Below, piece by piece: positions 34,406-47,724 of a stretch of DNA of 64,000 bases. Source of the stretch: Sipunculus nudus (Eukaryota > Annelida > Sipuncula > Golfingiida > Sipunculidae); contig CM049321.1 of the NCBI GenBank assembly GCA_026874595.1, positions 17,429,979 to 17,493,978 of the forward strand. The letters run 5' to 3'. Under the pieces are notes generated by a model. That model saw nothing but the letters and a program-made list of their open reading frames with translations, was not told the origin of the DNA and did no database searches. A program made the position numbers and the translations under genes. How positions within the stretch are numbered: the first letter of the stretch is position 1; every line of letters starts with the position of its first letter.

Positions 34406-37400
34406 GCTATGTATTAGTTATTGAGTTCGTATTGTATCATGGCTGTTTTGTCTTGCATATATAATCGCACATGTTGAAAGAACTAGCGAGAGGCATTGAT
34501 ATAGCACTTTTGCTGTTTGCCAATCGTTTACTTGTAATAAATATGTTTAAACCAACACTAAGCTTAGTTTAAACCGCGATTGCCCATAGATGGATTACGC
34601 TACGTAACAATTGGGTACTCTTCGGGAAGATTTTACAGCCTCTGTCTGTGTGCACCATAATAAAACTCATCAACTCATGGACGGAACATAGCATTCCCTT
34701 GGTCTACTTCTTACCTGAAAGTAGTTCATTTTCTCCCGTTTGCCCTAAAAACTACCAGAAGCAAATGGCTTACATACTCATTTCAGTACATTGGAGATAT
34801 ATATAGAGACGATTGCGGATTACAAAACGAGAACAAAAGTGAAGCAAACACAGAAAGTGAGTTGGTATTGCCTGCGACTGTTCACATTGTCCATAAAGTT
34901 GAAAAGAATATACGGCGCGATTCTTGAAATATAATAGAGTTGGTTGTATTATGTTGTATGGAGGTCATTTATGAACTCTGATAATTTATACAATGTGTGG
35001 CAAATAAAATCACAGGAAGACTTGCACAAGTATTTGTGTTACAAAATACAAATCATTGATTATAGATATCTTTGAACGACATTTTCCGACCCGCATTAGC
35101 AAATAAAGGAATGCAATAAATGCATAAAAAATTTCATTTTTTTTCTTATGATTTGATAGCCTTATGTTTTAGTAATAAAATAATAATACATTTAGATTAA
35201 TTAATGTTATATTACTGAAAGACCAATGTAAATTAGCATGTTTATGATTTTAGATTAAAACAATATAAAACGGCAATCATAACCGTATTTTTTGTCCTTT
35301 TTCATAGACAGGACGACGTATAACTCGTGCGGTTTTTACTTTAATAATTTCAAGTACAAGTGCGCATATCCAACCCCTATTAAAGACAGTTTATTGAATG
35401 AGAAAAAAAGTATTACTATAATATATATCATGTCATGCGAATGTAAAGCCTTCTTGCAAAGAATAAGGGCTGTGTCATAACAAGACATTATGTGCGAGTC
35501 TCTAAGGTTAATATAAAGACTATTTTACATGGGCTTTATACTAAGTTATATCTACTAATGCTAGGCATATTGTACGCCTCAGTTGGTGGCGCTCGAAGGT
35601 ATGTAGAGATGGAAGAACCGGGAAAATCTGGAGCAATCCATCGGCCTTGGATGGGCAATTATAACCAACCCTCATAGCCACTCCGGGAATCAAAACCCGG
35701 TCTGAAGAGGTTAGTTCGAAGCGTTATAACACGCATTTTAATGTTTCGTCTGAGATAATACTGACGAAGCCCTTCATGCAAGAGAGGAAACATGCTTTGT
35801 CACTTGAAATTTTCAACAAGTTTATTGATGACACATAAAATCGCTTTCTTAAGTTAACAGTCGGCAGATTCGCGGCTCCGAGACTGTTTATAAGATATTC
35901 CTCCAGATAGTAGATATTTGTAAGGTAGGAAACCACCTTCTAGGATTACTCATTTAACTAAAGTTTTGTTTGACAGATTCCTAGACTAAAGAAATTATCG
36001 GATTATCTTTTTTTTTTTTCTTTCAATAGAGACAGTTTTAGCATAAAATGGCATACCGATAGTTAGATGCTGACAAGTGTATTTCAATTCAAGGTCAACA
36101 TGTAGGATGGCAATAGATGGACTATCAATATTAAATGCCAAGATTATTTTTTTTTTATAAATATAAAGCTACGTTGGATGTCTAATAATACAAAAGCAAA
36201 ATAACTGCTGTTCCTTTATTGACAAGATATTGAGTTTAAACGTTATATTTTGTAAACTAAATGATGATTATGTCATCACCGTATGCGTATCTGAATCTTC
36301 ATTCAGTATTGAATATCAGATACATCTTTAAGTGGTTGATACTAATCTTGGCCAAAATCAAGGACTAGAAATATCACTGGATACGAAATTTCCTTATCGT
36401 TGTGTTTTGGATCCATCACACATTTAAAGGGTATTCATGGCATTTTGAGTAGATTACGTTTGATACAATTTCTGATTCCGGTTTATGCCTCTTGCTTTTC
36501 GATTATCCATTTTTGTTTTGCATTGATTGGCCTCCTTGTATTGAAATATCGTTTTATTGAACATTATTTCATATACAATCTTTAATACTAAACATGAATA
36601 AATTATTTGTTCAGTAATATATAAATATTTTCCAATTAAACTCACTCTTTGTTAGATGTTCATATGTTTTAGTGAAGAACCATTCAGTTTTATATATATC
36701 TCTGATAAGTTTACATATTTTTCATACATACCATAAATATTCATGTTTGATTTATATACACTTTTTAACTTTTCTTAAGTTCTAGTATTATTATGAGGTA
36801 ATTTGACAATATTATAACACTCTTGCTAAATAATTGGTCATTATTATTGTCAAATATTTGCGTCTCCACTGGGAGATAAATTGGTCCACTGAATGAAATG
36901 CACACATTGAAAGTTCTATCAAGCGTCAATATAAATTGAAGCTCATACCCCTATACCTTATACTCTGGAAGCATTAGTGATCATATCACTGAACGGCTGT
37001 TGTTATTAATGGCTGACCATGCCCTTATATATCACCTTACTTTCTGCTATTAAAATTGCCCACTAGACAATTTCAAGCTCAATATTCCGCCGTAATAAAC
37101 CTGTCGTAACACCTTAATATTAATTATGGTCTGTTGGGCCGATTAAGGAATCATCAGAAATACACGGGCGCCAGGAGAAGACGTATCAAGTTTCGAACAG
37201 TTTGAGGTAAATCCATTAACTATAAACATCACAATTCGTGCTTAGAGCGCTAATGTTTACTTGATCGGAAAGATAATTGGCAGAGCCAGGCAATTGATCA
37301 TTTGCATAGTCAATATTTTAACTGCATTGTCACAAACACTACCATCATCATCCGAGAATATCCTTGTATATATATTTTTTTTATTAAAGCTACTTTCCAA

Positions 37401-37885
37401 CCATCATTATCATTACCACCATATCAAATTACCATAACTAAAGACGTGATAAACATTTAACATCCTTGTCATTAGCACTAAGGATCATCAACATAAACAG
37501 CGGTAATAAAATCCATCATTATTATATCCGCACCAAAAAATGATGATAAAAGATTTCCTGGTGCCTAACAAAACTTTTCTTCCATATTTTACAGGTTAGT
37601 AGGTATGGACCAAAGCCAACCAAAATAAAAAAAAAAATATATGATATGATACTTTTTATTTAAAGTTCAAAATTGCGCAAACCTATTTGACATAATGGGA
37701 GTGTTTCTTATTTCACTCATTTTAAATCTTCACCAAAACCTCTTAAACAACTATGTCTTTATCAGTCATTAATAGTTTTTTCTTTTGTTTTGTTTTAGAA
37801 ATTTCATTATTTCTTTTAAAAGTAAATTCTCCAAGGCCAATAAGAAAAAAAGAAGAAAAATTAATAATGTTATAGTGCGACCATG

Positions 37886-37889
<4 letters not shown>

Positions 37890-37946
<57 letters not shown>
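37890..37946. repeat. (TA)n microsatellite, copy B only
   Basis: A TA tract of about 28 units immediately after GTGCGACCATGATATAT. The same place in copy A (near 26,940) reads GCACTTATATAAATATA and in copy C (near 50,450) GCACTTTTATAATTC, so the long tract grew only in B after the duplication. Tyr-Ile frames on the minus strand are artefacts. Confidence 0.95.
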
Positions 37947-37949
<3 letters not shown>

Positions 37950-39456
37950 GCCATTTATTTCAGCTTGAATTTTTTTTTGCAAAACTTTATTATCAGATGA
38001 GCCTTGCTACTTTGTTAGGGATCCTTGATTAAATGTAGCTGTTTCCTAGAATTAATGCTGTAAGAACCAATAATGATTGCCTGAATAAATTTCTTAAGAC
38101 GAAAGGTGGTTCCATTTCTTAGGCCCATCATACTGCGAGTTTATTTATATTCCTCTGAATTTTGGCACGTTCGCAGAGCGTGCTGCAATACAAACGAAGG
38201 ATGTGTCTTAATTTAGTATAAAACAAGAAAAAGAGAAAAACAATGACAACAATTGGGAACATTTGCACAGTTGCTTATTGAAGCTAACAAAAATATATTC
38301 CCTTTTTCGTAACTGTCTCAGAATTACAGATATTTAAGGCTACATAGGTTAGTTTAATGTATGTTCTTATTATTAAATAATATTCTAAGTAAGCTTTTCC
38401 GCTTGCCAGTGTATACTTTGCAATCATCGTTTTTCGAGTTGGGATCCCACCGAGTAACACGGTTTATACATTACACAAACACTTTGATTATCAAACAAAT
38501 TTTCATTACCTCAGAAAAAAAATGTGGCAGGTGATACGTATTCTTGACATTTCCCAGGCCTAAAGTCTTTTAGAGACAATGACATATTCCATGCGGAATA
38601 TTTTGCCGCGTGAGGTCTTGTAGGTGAAAGGTAATGTATTTCAGGCTAAGCTGTCATCTACAAGATACTCAGAAAATCGTTACCATTCACAGTGGATGTG
38701 ATTGTTAACATTTACATCAGCCAAAACCCATATTTATTACCTTCAGGTCGGATCTTGAGTAAAAAATGGATTGATTTGAGCACTAGAGACGTTAGTATAT
38801 TCTTCTGTTCGACCTCCTCTCTGACGCTATAATATATAGTTTGTCATTCTAAAATGTTAATTTAACCTTCATTAGTTCACGTCGGAAAACTTATCAATCC
38901 ATACACCTTGGGTCCATCTGAACCCCAGTAGTAATTGATGCATATTCAATGTATACTACATGAATATCACAGTTATTTGATTATTCCATGGTTAATATAG
39001 GCTTTTTGGACAAATGAAGAACAGAAAATACAACATATGAGAGAAAATACTTTAAATAAAGGTATCAATAACATATTTTCCAAGAATTACATAAATTTTT
39101 TCCTCTTTGGCCGTGTTTTCTCTGAGTTTGTTCAGGCTAGCATATCAGTACTATTTCTATTGAAAATTTAAGTGGTGCCATATAAAATAAAGCACAATAT
39201 ATCCAGATAAAAAAACAAAGTCCAGAGATTTGACTTGGAATTATAAAAATTGGTATCGGGGTCCAATTGGACCCCAAACACTGCAATTTTAAAGATATTG
39301 ATTTCAAAACAAGCAAAGGCATAATTTTATTTGACCAACTAAAATTAAAATAGGAATGAAATGCAAGTCTTATTTATATTTGGTATTAAGAAACTAATAA
39401 AAAGTTTCAAAGGAAATGAAAAATGAAACTAGTCTTCCTCCTATATATCTGTAGCC

Positions 39457-39624
39457 TCACCGACACTCATCGCACTGTATGCTGAGGATAGAGTGTTCTG
39501 CGCAGGCATAAATGTCACAGATGGTGCAGCATTGGCACATTTTCTGTCTGTCTGTCCGGTCTGGGACAGAGATAGCAACGCATTTTGGTTGCTGAAGTTC
39601 CCTAGACAGCGTGTTGGTGAACAT
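39457..39624 (-). pseudogene. piggyBac transposase C-terminal cysteine-rich domain remnant
   Basis: A 55-residue minus-strand frame ending in TGA. Its last part reads KMCQCCTICDIYACAEH and then SILSIQCDECR, giving the spacing C-x2-C-x4-C-x2-H-x7-C-x2-C. This is the RING-like zinc-binding tail at the extreme C-terminus of piggyBac transposases, which binds the transposon ends. Just before it is LSRELQQP, in the place where piggyBac proteins have a leucine-rich segment leading into the zinc domain. In-frame stops precede the piece, so it is only a tail. An ATG at 39,622-39,624 is not evidence of independent translation. Confidence 0.75.
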
Positions 39625-39654
39625 CAAGTATGCTAAGATCTATAAATGCTGATT

Positions 39655-39891
39655 TCACAGATTTCTGAATTGCCCAGAGATTTTGCAAACGTTAGTGTAG
39701 AAGGCTATCATAAAGGTCTCACACAAGGACTGCAGGACAATTAGAAATATCTTATGATCTGACTCCAGGACAATCAAAAGTATCTTCAGAAGTAATTTCA
39801 GGACAATCAATAAGATCATCGCCATCATCTCGCCCACATCAGATAATTCATCATAAGAAGGATCAAAGTAGCGCCAGTGAATTATACTCAT
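39655..39891 (-). pseudogene. piggyBac transposase N-terminal acidic remnant
   Basis: Starts with ATG at 39,889-39,891 and reads HWRYFDPSYDELSDVGE. After this the acidic character continues only in a neighbouring frame (DDGDDLIDCPEITSEDTFDC), so a frameshift has occurred near 39,825. An acidic, aspartate-rich N-terminus is usual for piggyBac transposases. The segment lies directly upstream, on the same strand, of the C-terminal zinc domain, with none of the DDD catalytic core between them. Confidence 0.5.
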
Positions 39892-41004
39892 CGCCTTGAA
39901 TATGATGTAGCTTGACTGATTTCTAACTGTGTTTGAATAGAAATATGAAATAAATGCACAATATTATATCCCTAAGTGCCTAACGGGGTCTGAGAGGTAG
40001 TATTTTTGAATAAAAGAGATAAAAATTAAACAATATTATTATGTCGTGCACTGTTTCCCACTGGGGTCCACTTGAATCTCAAGAGAATATTTTAAATACA
40101 GATCATATTGTTCAATGGAACCACACTATCTTTAACCGTAATAACGACAGCAATATACCTGACAACTACCTAAAAAGAGAAAAGACAACAACTGATCAAT
40201 AAAAAAATATCGCAAGAAATACACCCCTGGGGTCCATTTTTGGACCCCAGGTGTACTGATGAAGGTTAATTTGTTCTTTTTTTTGGACTTAGCAATCTTA
40301 CCGAAACTAAATGAGTCATTCAGAATATGTTTGAAATTAAAAATAAATTATTCTTCCATGATGTTTATTTAAAGGCACTACATTATGATTTCAGTAAATT
40401 ACCATGTTTGTTCTTAGCGCTCAGTAAATGGTTTCAGCTCAAGCAAAAAGCAACGTATCCCTATAAAGAGAATATATGCTTTTCCCGTAAGTTGCTTTTT
40501 TACAGGCTCGGAAAAAAAAACATTTTGCTGACAGTGCTTTAAGTAAATTTTAGCATTGATCCATCAGTATCAGTACTTTTGGCACCTAAACCATCATCAA
40601 CGGCATTTCCAAAACAATTATCGTAATAATGTGTATCTATTCGTCGGTTTACTATTATTTTCAATTTCCACTACCATCGGCAGCTATCCACCATTAACAC
40701 AATTATACTCACGACATTTTATAATCGCTATACCTGACCCGAGGGCCAGTCCTGTGAAAAAAAAAAAAAAAACCTGTAACGATAAGCATCTTTGTTGCAG
40801 GCAAGTATTTGACAACCATGCATCATGTTTGCCACGATGACCCTGCCAACACGTTTAAAAGAAGTGCTTAAAGAGAAAACAACTCTTGTTTTTCACTGTA
40901 GTTATTACCCATTTTATGATTGATTCTTAACCAACGCGGTTGCCAAGGTCTTCAGTAAAATATGAATAAATTATTTGACACTTTCAGTAATGATAGGATT
41001 TCAA

Positions 41005-41285
41005 ACAAGCTTGATTGTCATTAATGTCATGCCGACAACTACATATCTTTATGCGCAGAATAAATTCTCTAATTTTGTCTTAAATTAGGAGGTGCTTAAC
41101 AGTTGCATTGTTTGTCCCAGTGCAGATTCTCTATTTGCAGTCCCGTTTACCGATATATCATTAACCAGCTGCGCATCGGCATGGGTGCCCATGCTGTATG
41201 CATTTTTATATTTTCTTGAGTACTTTGGTAAAAACAATGGTAACTGTACACGGCTGGTTGTGAAAATATGTGTCGCTGTTTAATC
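41005..41285. other. Sequence present in copy B only
   Basis: Between ATTTCAAAC (about 41,000) and AATTTGAACCGGCATGG (41,293), B has about 0.28 kb that is missing from C (C joins ATTTTAAACG to ATGAATCGGCATGG at 55,158-55,190). A 63-codon frame (41,092-41,283) with several cysteines covers most of it but has no known motif, and an antisense frame overlaps it. It may be an insertion in B or a deletion in C. Confidence 0.45.
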
Positions 41286-44200
41286 AAAAATAAATTTGAA
41301 CCGGCATGGTAGCATTCGCCTTTGCCTTCAGGCAGCTGCATCGTCCATTGGCCCTGAGACATCTGCAAGAAAAGGCAACCCTCATGCAAATACGGAGGCC
41401 ATGTGGAAAAGACCGGAACATAAACTTTCAGTCTGTCTGAATGCACAAAGAAAAACTTTTTTTTATGTTTTTCTTATAATAACTTTAGTGAGATAGTGTC
41501 ATCTTAAATGTGTACAGCACTAAAATGTTGACGATACATCCGCTTAAACTGCTTTATAAGCAATTTTGCAATGGTGTGAGTTCTATTTTTAATAAATCAA
41601 CAACCATTTATTAAACTTGAGGTTCATTGCCAATCCAAAACTTTTTATGTAAAACAATTATTTAACAGGAGGAAATTTGATCAATCATAGTGATATTAAA
41701 CTTCTATTTGTTTACATCAAAGTTTCGTAATTAGTACCTGGACACCGTGGTCATTAAAGTCAACTCAGAAATTTAGTTAGCTTTACGCAAGATTTATTAA
41801 TTTTTTTTAGTTTCCCTTGTAGACCACACGCAGCAATGAAATTGCCACAACAGGTAATTGGGGTTTGAATGTCATCCCTCCGTTTCTCCTTGATACTCCG
41901 CCAAATAATTTCATAAAACGGATTTTAATATTTTCGAAAATATCCCATTTCCACAGATAACCATATAGACTTCTACTGCCCATTTAGAAAATCATTAATT
42001 ATTAAATGACACAAGCAGGTGTATTTTCTTAAGTTTTTTTAAACCTCCCTGTTTGCATCGTTATGCTGCAGTAGTTGTGACAAGTATAATTGTTATGACG
42101 ATGTGACTTATTTATTTACAGCTTGGTCAGTTGTTGTTTGGATGGATGGTCGTTCAAATTACAATGTATCTTGATTTCAGGTGACTGGTTATGGGATCAA
42201 GGCTTTGCCATCAGGAAAATGAATTGTGGCTGAGGTTAATGTTATTTGTAAAGCCACTGTAAAATTAGATTTAAGGCCAGAATTCTTTATTTTTATGGTA
42301 TGAGCTATGGATTTTAAGCAAACCGACGCTATTTAAACCTTCATCCAGTTAGTTTGCTCTTAGCGGTATAAATGCTCTCCAGACACTGCCTTACAAGCAA
42401 ACTTTACAAGTACGTTTCTAATGTCATCAAGTAATGCTCCAAAAAAGTTTTCTTGTAAAAACACACGTTAACACATAAAGTTAAGTTCAATAAATTAGAA
42501 AAAGTGAAAAAAAAACTCGATCCTTTATTCCTTACAGGGGTAAACAGCCCTTCTCATTAGTAGCAAGTTAATTATGATCCATGATTAGAATATTTATCAT
42601 ACAATAAAATCCATAATTGTCCATTGTTTTTGCATTTGTGACAATAACCTAACTTTGTGTTTAAATGAGCACTCTAAAATTGAAAGGACATTTGTGGTAC
42701 TATCATTATCATTGAAATAATTTGATCGCAGAAAAGTGGAAGTTACATGATTTGGGAACTTAAATGTGTTGTGACTTGTTAAAGGACACATTCATAAAGC
42801 TATAAAATGTATGATGTTCAGAAATATTATAGAGTGAATAAAACCTTATAAGGTTACGTGGATTGGATGATAAGCTACAAACAAAAATATTACTTTCAAA
42901 AATCATAAATATCTCTTATGACGAAACTGTGAGTTCATCAGAATTCGGACCGCCATTGAGACTCATGTTTGTTTATTTCAGACCGCTTGCAGAGTTACAG
43001 GTACCTCTAAAACAGTGCAAACATATATTGCGCTCTTGATAACAATATCATACTGGCACCCATATTTGACATAGCCGTTAAAAATAACTTATTTCTGCAT
43101 TAAAAGACTATTCATTATAATCTGTCGGTGTACAAAGTGTACACAACACAGTTTCATTCATACAAATGCACATTCTACTCCACGTTACAACAAATAATGG
43201 GGAAACATGGTTAATCCAACTATGACTACTTATTCACATCAACCCACGCAATTTTCCCAGCATCTTTGCTATGATAACCCATGGTTACTTTTCGTTAAAA
43301 TGATCATGTGCAATTCAGTTACAAGTCTGCAGCTGCATATAATAACGTATGGCTTGGAAATACGGCAGAAAGTGAAGAAATAGCATGTTTCATATGATAC
43401 TTTCTGGGAACTCTATCAACTGTCCTCACTTTCATTCATTTGGTCCTCGCAACTGGCATAGCATGTTACGCTATCGAGGGGTTTTATTAAGAAATACAAG
43501 TTTGAACTTGTTGCTGTTTTTGAGGTGATGTTTCTGAATATAAGGGGCTGTATTGGTGTGATTTAATGCATCAAATTTTACACATAAGGAACGTCATTAA
43601 TGAGGTAATCATTAAAATCAGAAATAAAAAAAAAATGTTCTGTGATCTAAATGGGGTCAATCAGCATTTCATGTAGATATATCAGTTCTGTTCTTGGGAA
43701 AGCAGACGAAAAAAAGATACAATATAAATCAATATTTGTCGGAAATGTGTATGACACTATATCTTTATTTTAAACTAATTTAAAACAAATGAATGCAATT
43801 ACCAGTTAGATACCAATTATCAAATTTAGCACCATATAATTGGTATCTCCAGTGGTTGACTGAAGATTTTCTGAGAGTTAAAATATCATTGTATTATCTA
43901 CTTTTTCCAATTATTACGAGTTTTTGCTACAGGTGTGAAACCCATCGATGGCTACATTCATGTTTAAAGAAAGTGAAACATATGACGTGAATTGTATTTT
44001 GTTATAAAGCATTCCTCATCTGTCGACTTAAATTTCATCAGAGGGTCGGCCGGCGACCAATCAATGAACCTTTATGCCCTACGTGCAAACCTATAATCAA
44101 TTGGCTAAGTCCTGTCCATGGAGCCTGTAGAAGTGAAGGGCCACTTTCCCGCCTTGGGAACCGATTATATAATATTTCAGAGAAAATATTTTTGTCCCGA

Positions 44201-45672
44201 TTGGCCAAATATTAACTCAAATATATGTGACATATGAGCTTTAAATAGTCTTTAAAAAAGTACGGAGGGAGCATTTTTTTTAGTCAATTGTGACATAACC
44301 AATTCCTGAATGAAGTGTCCTGTAAGAATTAGGTATGAAACTGTTCTTCAGCTCTTTTTGTTCATTACTTTGACGAGCATTAGGACTAATCTAGGTGCTG
44401 CAGCGGAAAACTCACAATTTTCTTCTCCATTAAACGGTCTCGTGTAAAGCAATGTTATGCACCGACTTCTGTGGTATAGGAGTACGGCACAATGCTCGAG
44501 GCCAGAAGACCTTTAGTTCCAAATGTTAGCGGTGATATTTTTTCGCTATCCGATTCCACCAGTGAGAGGGTACTACAGGCTTAATGTAAAGACTCACAAT
44601 GTTTAAACATTTCTTTGTTATATTAATTAGTACCGGAAATACCCAAACCCCTACAGGTTGTGTTTTTGCCCGAGCCCAAAACTTTTAAAAACTTTTGATT
44701 CAAGAGAAAATATAATACACATGTAATCAAATTTGAGACACGCTTAAGGAAACCGCTATAATATTTTCTTATATTTAATAAGTACTCTCTTTTTGTTTAG
44801 TTCTTTCAGTGTATTTATTCATTTTTTCTTTTGTAACTGATATGAGGACACTTTGCGAATATCAAGAGTCGGTTGTTGTGTAATGATTAATAATGTACAT
44901 TCAAATCACAGCTGGTAATGGTGTGATTTTCGAGAAAAAGTTCAATGAAGATAATGTTTGTGATTGGGTCAAAATGCCATGTGAGAGATTACATCCTTTC
45001 TTCAGTCTGCGATATAGTGATTCGATACTTATACAGTCCAAAGATTTATTAGTTTAGACTGCTTTTTTTCTGTAAGCTGAACTTCCATTATTTCCAACTT
45101 AGAATTCCATTGAAAAGACGAGATTGAAACATCAAATGCATAAAAAAAACATTCCCAATAATGTTTCCAGTAAAAATCTCAAAACAAAAGTATCCTTGAA
45201 GACCTTTTTTATTTTACTGAGAGTCTACCGGTGACCATTTCATGTTGTAAGGAATCTCTACATTAAAAAATAAGGGAAAAAACACACCAATCATATATGA
45301 TATTTTAGTAAACTATAAAGCTTTAATTGGTGACACATCTATTTGCACTCTCCTGTCTAGAAACCATTCCGTATTTACATGAAAAAAAAATATTATATTC
45401 TGTACTTATCACGTTTAATGGTTTATAAAACTACCGGCATTGATGTTCAAGAATACAACAAAGATATGCAAACAACATAACGTACACGGATGAGAATATC
45501 AGAATCGTAATGCACATTGAATAAACCCTTTCCTTATAAATAAATACATGCATTTTTACGTGCAAATTCAGCATTTCCTGCAGATTGTCGTAACAGCACC
45601 TTGATAGTTCAACACTTATGAAAGTATTTGAAAGTATTTAACCCTGCCCTTAACGCTCTCTCAAGATTTCTT

Positions 45673-45876
45673 TTACATGGCCCTTATACTGTTCCACGGA
45701 TGGTGGCACTTAACTAAATTTAGCTTCTCCTTGAAACTTGGGTGCTTTGTTTTTTTAGAAATGTTAAGAAAAGTTTCTGACTGCGACTTCATGGGTGACG
45801 TCTTGTGCCATTTTGATGCAACCGCTCGTTGATATAAAAGAGAGAATAAAAAATAAATAAGAGAAATTGATCTCAA
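45673..45876 (-). pseudogene. Copy B counterpart of the 30,471-30,764 ORF
   Basis: Open for 67 codons on the minus strand in the same frame as the A copy. It shares ASK.H, SETF, KTK and FKEK positions, but stops at IRAM followed by TAA-type stops where A continues. The frame starts with an AT-rich hydrophobic segment not kept in A. No function can be assigned. Confidence 0.2.
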
Positions 45877-47724
45877 GGGTGTTCAAAGAAAAAAAAAGGA
45901 AAAATAAAAATTAAGTCACGAAAGCCAAGGGCATCTTCCCTCAAATAAACAAAAGCGTCCATCCTTAGAAGAGCAAATTGTCAGTTATTCCGTTGAACGT
46001 GTATAGAGAGGACAGGGTACCGATAGCAATGATTAAAGAAAGCCTTTTCTTATATACTTGTTAGGCTTCTTTATTGACAAGCAAGTGACAAAAAATAGGC
46101 TACTACCATAAAAGAGCTGACAATGACCAATTATTAATGAAACTGCTGTCAGAGATGCTCCTTGGATTTGACGCTAGCTTATAATAACCACTGGGCGAGG
46201 AGCGTTTTAATTTATTTTTTTTTAAATATTTATCGAGCATCTCTATTGGCAATCTAATGACAAGAATAGGGTAACAACACAGGCGAGGTGCCGGTGACCC
46301 ATTAAACTTAATTATTAATAGTACTGCTTTATTGTGTGCCATGGACCTGCAGCAAGCTGACAACCATCTCCTTGAGAGGAGGGTTTAAGGGGATTCCGTT
46401 AAACAAGCCTTTATTTATAATACTGCTTTATGGTGTGTTCCATGGACATGCAGCAAGTTTGCAACAACTACTGGTAGAGGAATGTTAAAGGGATTCCGTT
46501 AAACACGCCAAACCTTTGTGATAGCACCACCATGGAGGTGGAATCATGCATCAATAGTCCCCCAATAAATTACTAAAATGGCAACAGCAACAAAAGGGAG
46601 AGGTACATTTTAAATAATTACATAATGAGCTTCATAATTGATAATCAGGTGACAAAAAAAGGTTACCGCCACAGACCAGCAGACGTCGACTGGATAGACA
46701 AAACTATTTATAGTAATGTTTTATATGATTTGTGGCCTAATACCCATGTCTATTGTTGGTTGAGCATTTTACAGAGTTTGGTTAAGTAGCGCAAATATAT
46801 TAGTTCTTGTTTATTATCAACTCTGTTCAGTAACCTTGCCAAAATGCACTTCTCCTCAAGCAGAATGTGATGTCTGCTTACCTGCGTATTGGAAGTACAG
46901 AAAACATGCTAACCTCTTTTTTTTTTGTTTGTTGTATTCCACATAAAGGGGAGAGAAGGAAAGATTTAGCTCTGACTAGCTTGACATTAGACTATACATC
47001 TGCCTTTAATATTAAAATAACACAGTTGCATAGAACATTCGGCCATGATCTTAGGTTTCTTAAAAAGGGTTCATTTTTCAAATAAGAGGAGAGTAAAAAT
47101 AATGTTATTTTGCTGCTGATGACGCAATCCATGAAGCATAGTAAATTCCGTCAGTACAATAAAACTAAGTAAACCTAAATATTATATCCCTGATTATCAT
47201 CAAGGTCTCCTAATAGATATAAGCTCACATTAGCTTGAATTATGCCCTTAGTGATGTTTATTTACTCATCACAACACGGAAATGGCCAGTGTCAGTTTAA
47301 TTTTAAAAAATATATATTAATGCTGATTGTATATTTAAATTTAATACAGATGTCATATAAGAATCCGAGAATATGCTACATAAGTATAAAATAATAGGAC
47401 GAACGTTGTTGTAAACCATGGGTCTATATGAAAATTCTATATTGTTAAAACAACTTCCCAAATTTGGATCATCTTTTCAAAACAAAGAAAAGATCATCAT
47501 GGTCCCCGTTAAATATTTGTAATAACTAATGTAAAAAAAAATCATGAATTCGTCACAGAATTCTTCTAAAATAGCACAAAAGACATCTTTCACATAAAGC
47601 TTATAATATTCTATACCAAGCACAACTACCCACTGACATCTTGCGATAAATTCTTCTGCATAGGCAGCAATTATTTTCTATGCTTCACATTAAACAAAAG
47701 ACGCCATAAATAGACGAAGATAAC

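Larger units (their letters stand above)
33325..35085. mobile_element. Insert specific to copy A, with retroelement remnant
   Basis: Aligning A with B shows continuity from GGTTGTAATCAGAACGAAC (A 33,285; B 48,230) to GAC.CGCATT.GCAAA.AAAGG (A about 35,085; B about 48,282). A has about 1.76 kb here where B has almost none. The insert carries the (CT)n tract and the reverse-transcriptase tail fragment below. I could not find clear target duplications, so edges are accurate only to about 20 bases. Confidence 0.6.
24911..36110. repeat. Segmental duplication copy A
   Basis: First of three direct, diverged copies. It aligns with B from about 24,911 (B 36,126). Landmarks shared with B: GTCATCACCGTATGCGTAT (25,051 and 36,271), AAATTGGTCCACTGAATGAAATGCA (near 25,905 and 36,880), and CACGGGCGCCAGGAGAAGACGTATC (near 26,230 and 37,165). 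Landmarks shared with C: GGTGATACGTATTC (near 27,450; C near 51,472). A keeps the downstream part (30,400-33,325) that C lacks. The terminal part of the unit (35,085-35,940) matches C-side sequence at 48,300-49,110. A 1.8-kb insert (33,325-35,085) interrupts A relative to B. Apart from the entries below I see no intact gene in it. Confidence 0.88.
38866..40265 (-). mobile_element. Non-autonomous piggyBac-like element, internal deletion derivative
   Basis: A 1,400-bp element flanked by TTAA on both sides (38,862-38,865 and 40,266-40,269), the exact target of piggyBac transposases. Ends are inverted repeats: CCTTCATTAGTTCAC on the left and the complement of CCTTCATCAGTACAC on the right (13 of 15). 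Inside, palindromic motifs of the GGGGTCCA...TGGACCCC kind occur near both ends (38,908-38,933 and 40,226-40,250) and internally (39,256-39,275, near 40,063), suggesting transposase-binding repeats. On the minus strand lie an acidic N-terminal-like piece and the cysteine-rich C-terminal domain, directly joined, so the catalytic middle has been lost. The corresponding site in copy A (about 27,770-27,795) is empty, which confirms insertion into B after the duplication. It would need transposase supplied from elsewhere. Confidence 0.88.

Noticed and set aside
35570-35720. tRNA-like sequence GCCTCAGTTGGTGGCGC resembling an A-box, with an AGTTCGAAGC B-box-like word
   Set aside because: The two boxes are about 130 bases apart, no cloverleaf can be drawn, and the C copy (48,770-48,920) does not keep the pairing. 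At most a remnant of a tRNA-derived SINE.
41147-41446. 99-codon minus-strand ORF in copy B
   Set aside because: It spans a boundary between B-only and shared sequence, overlaps sense frames, and has no recognisable domain.
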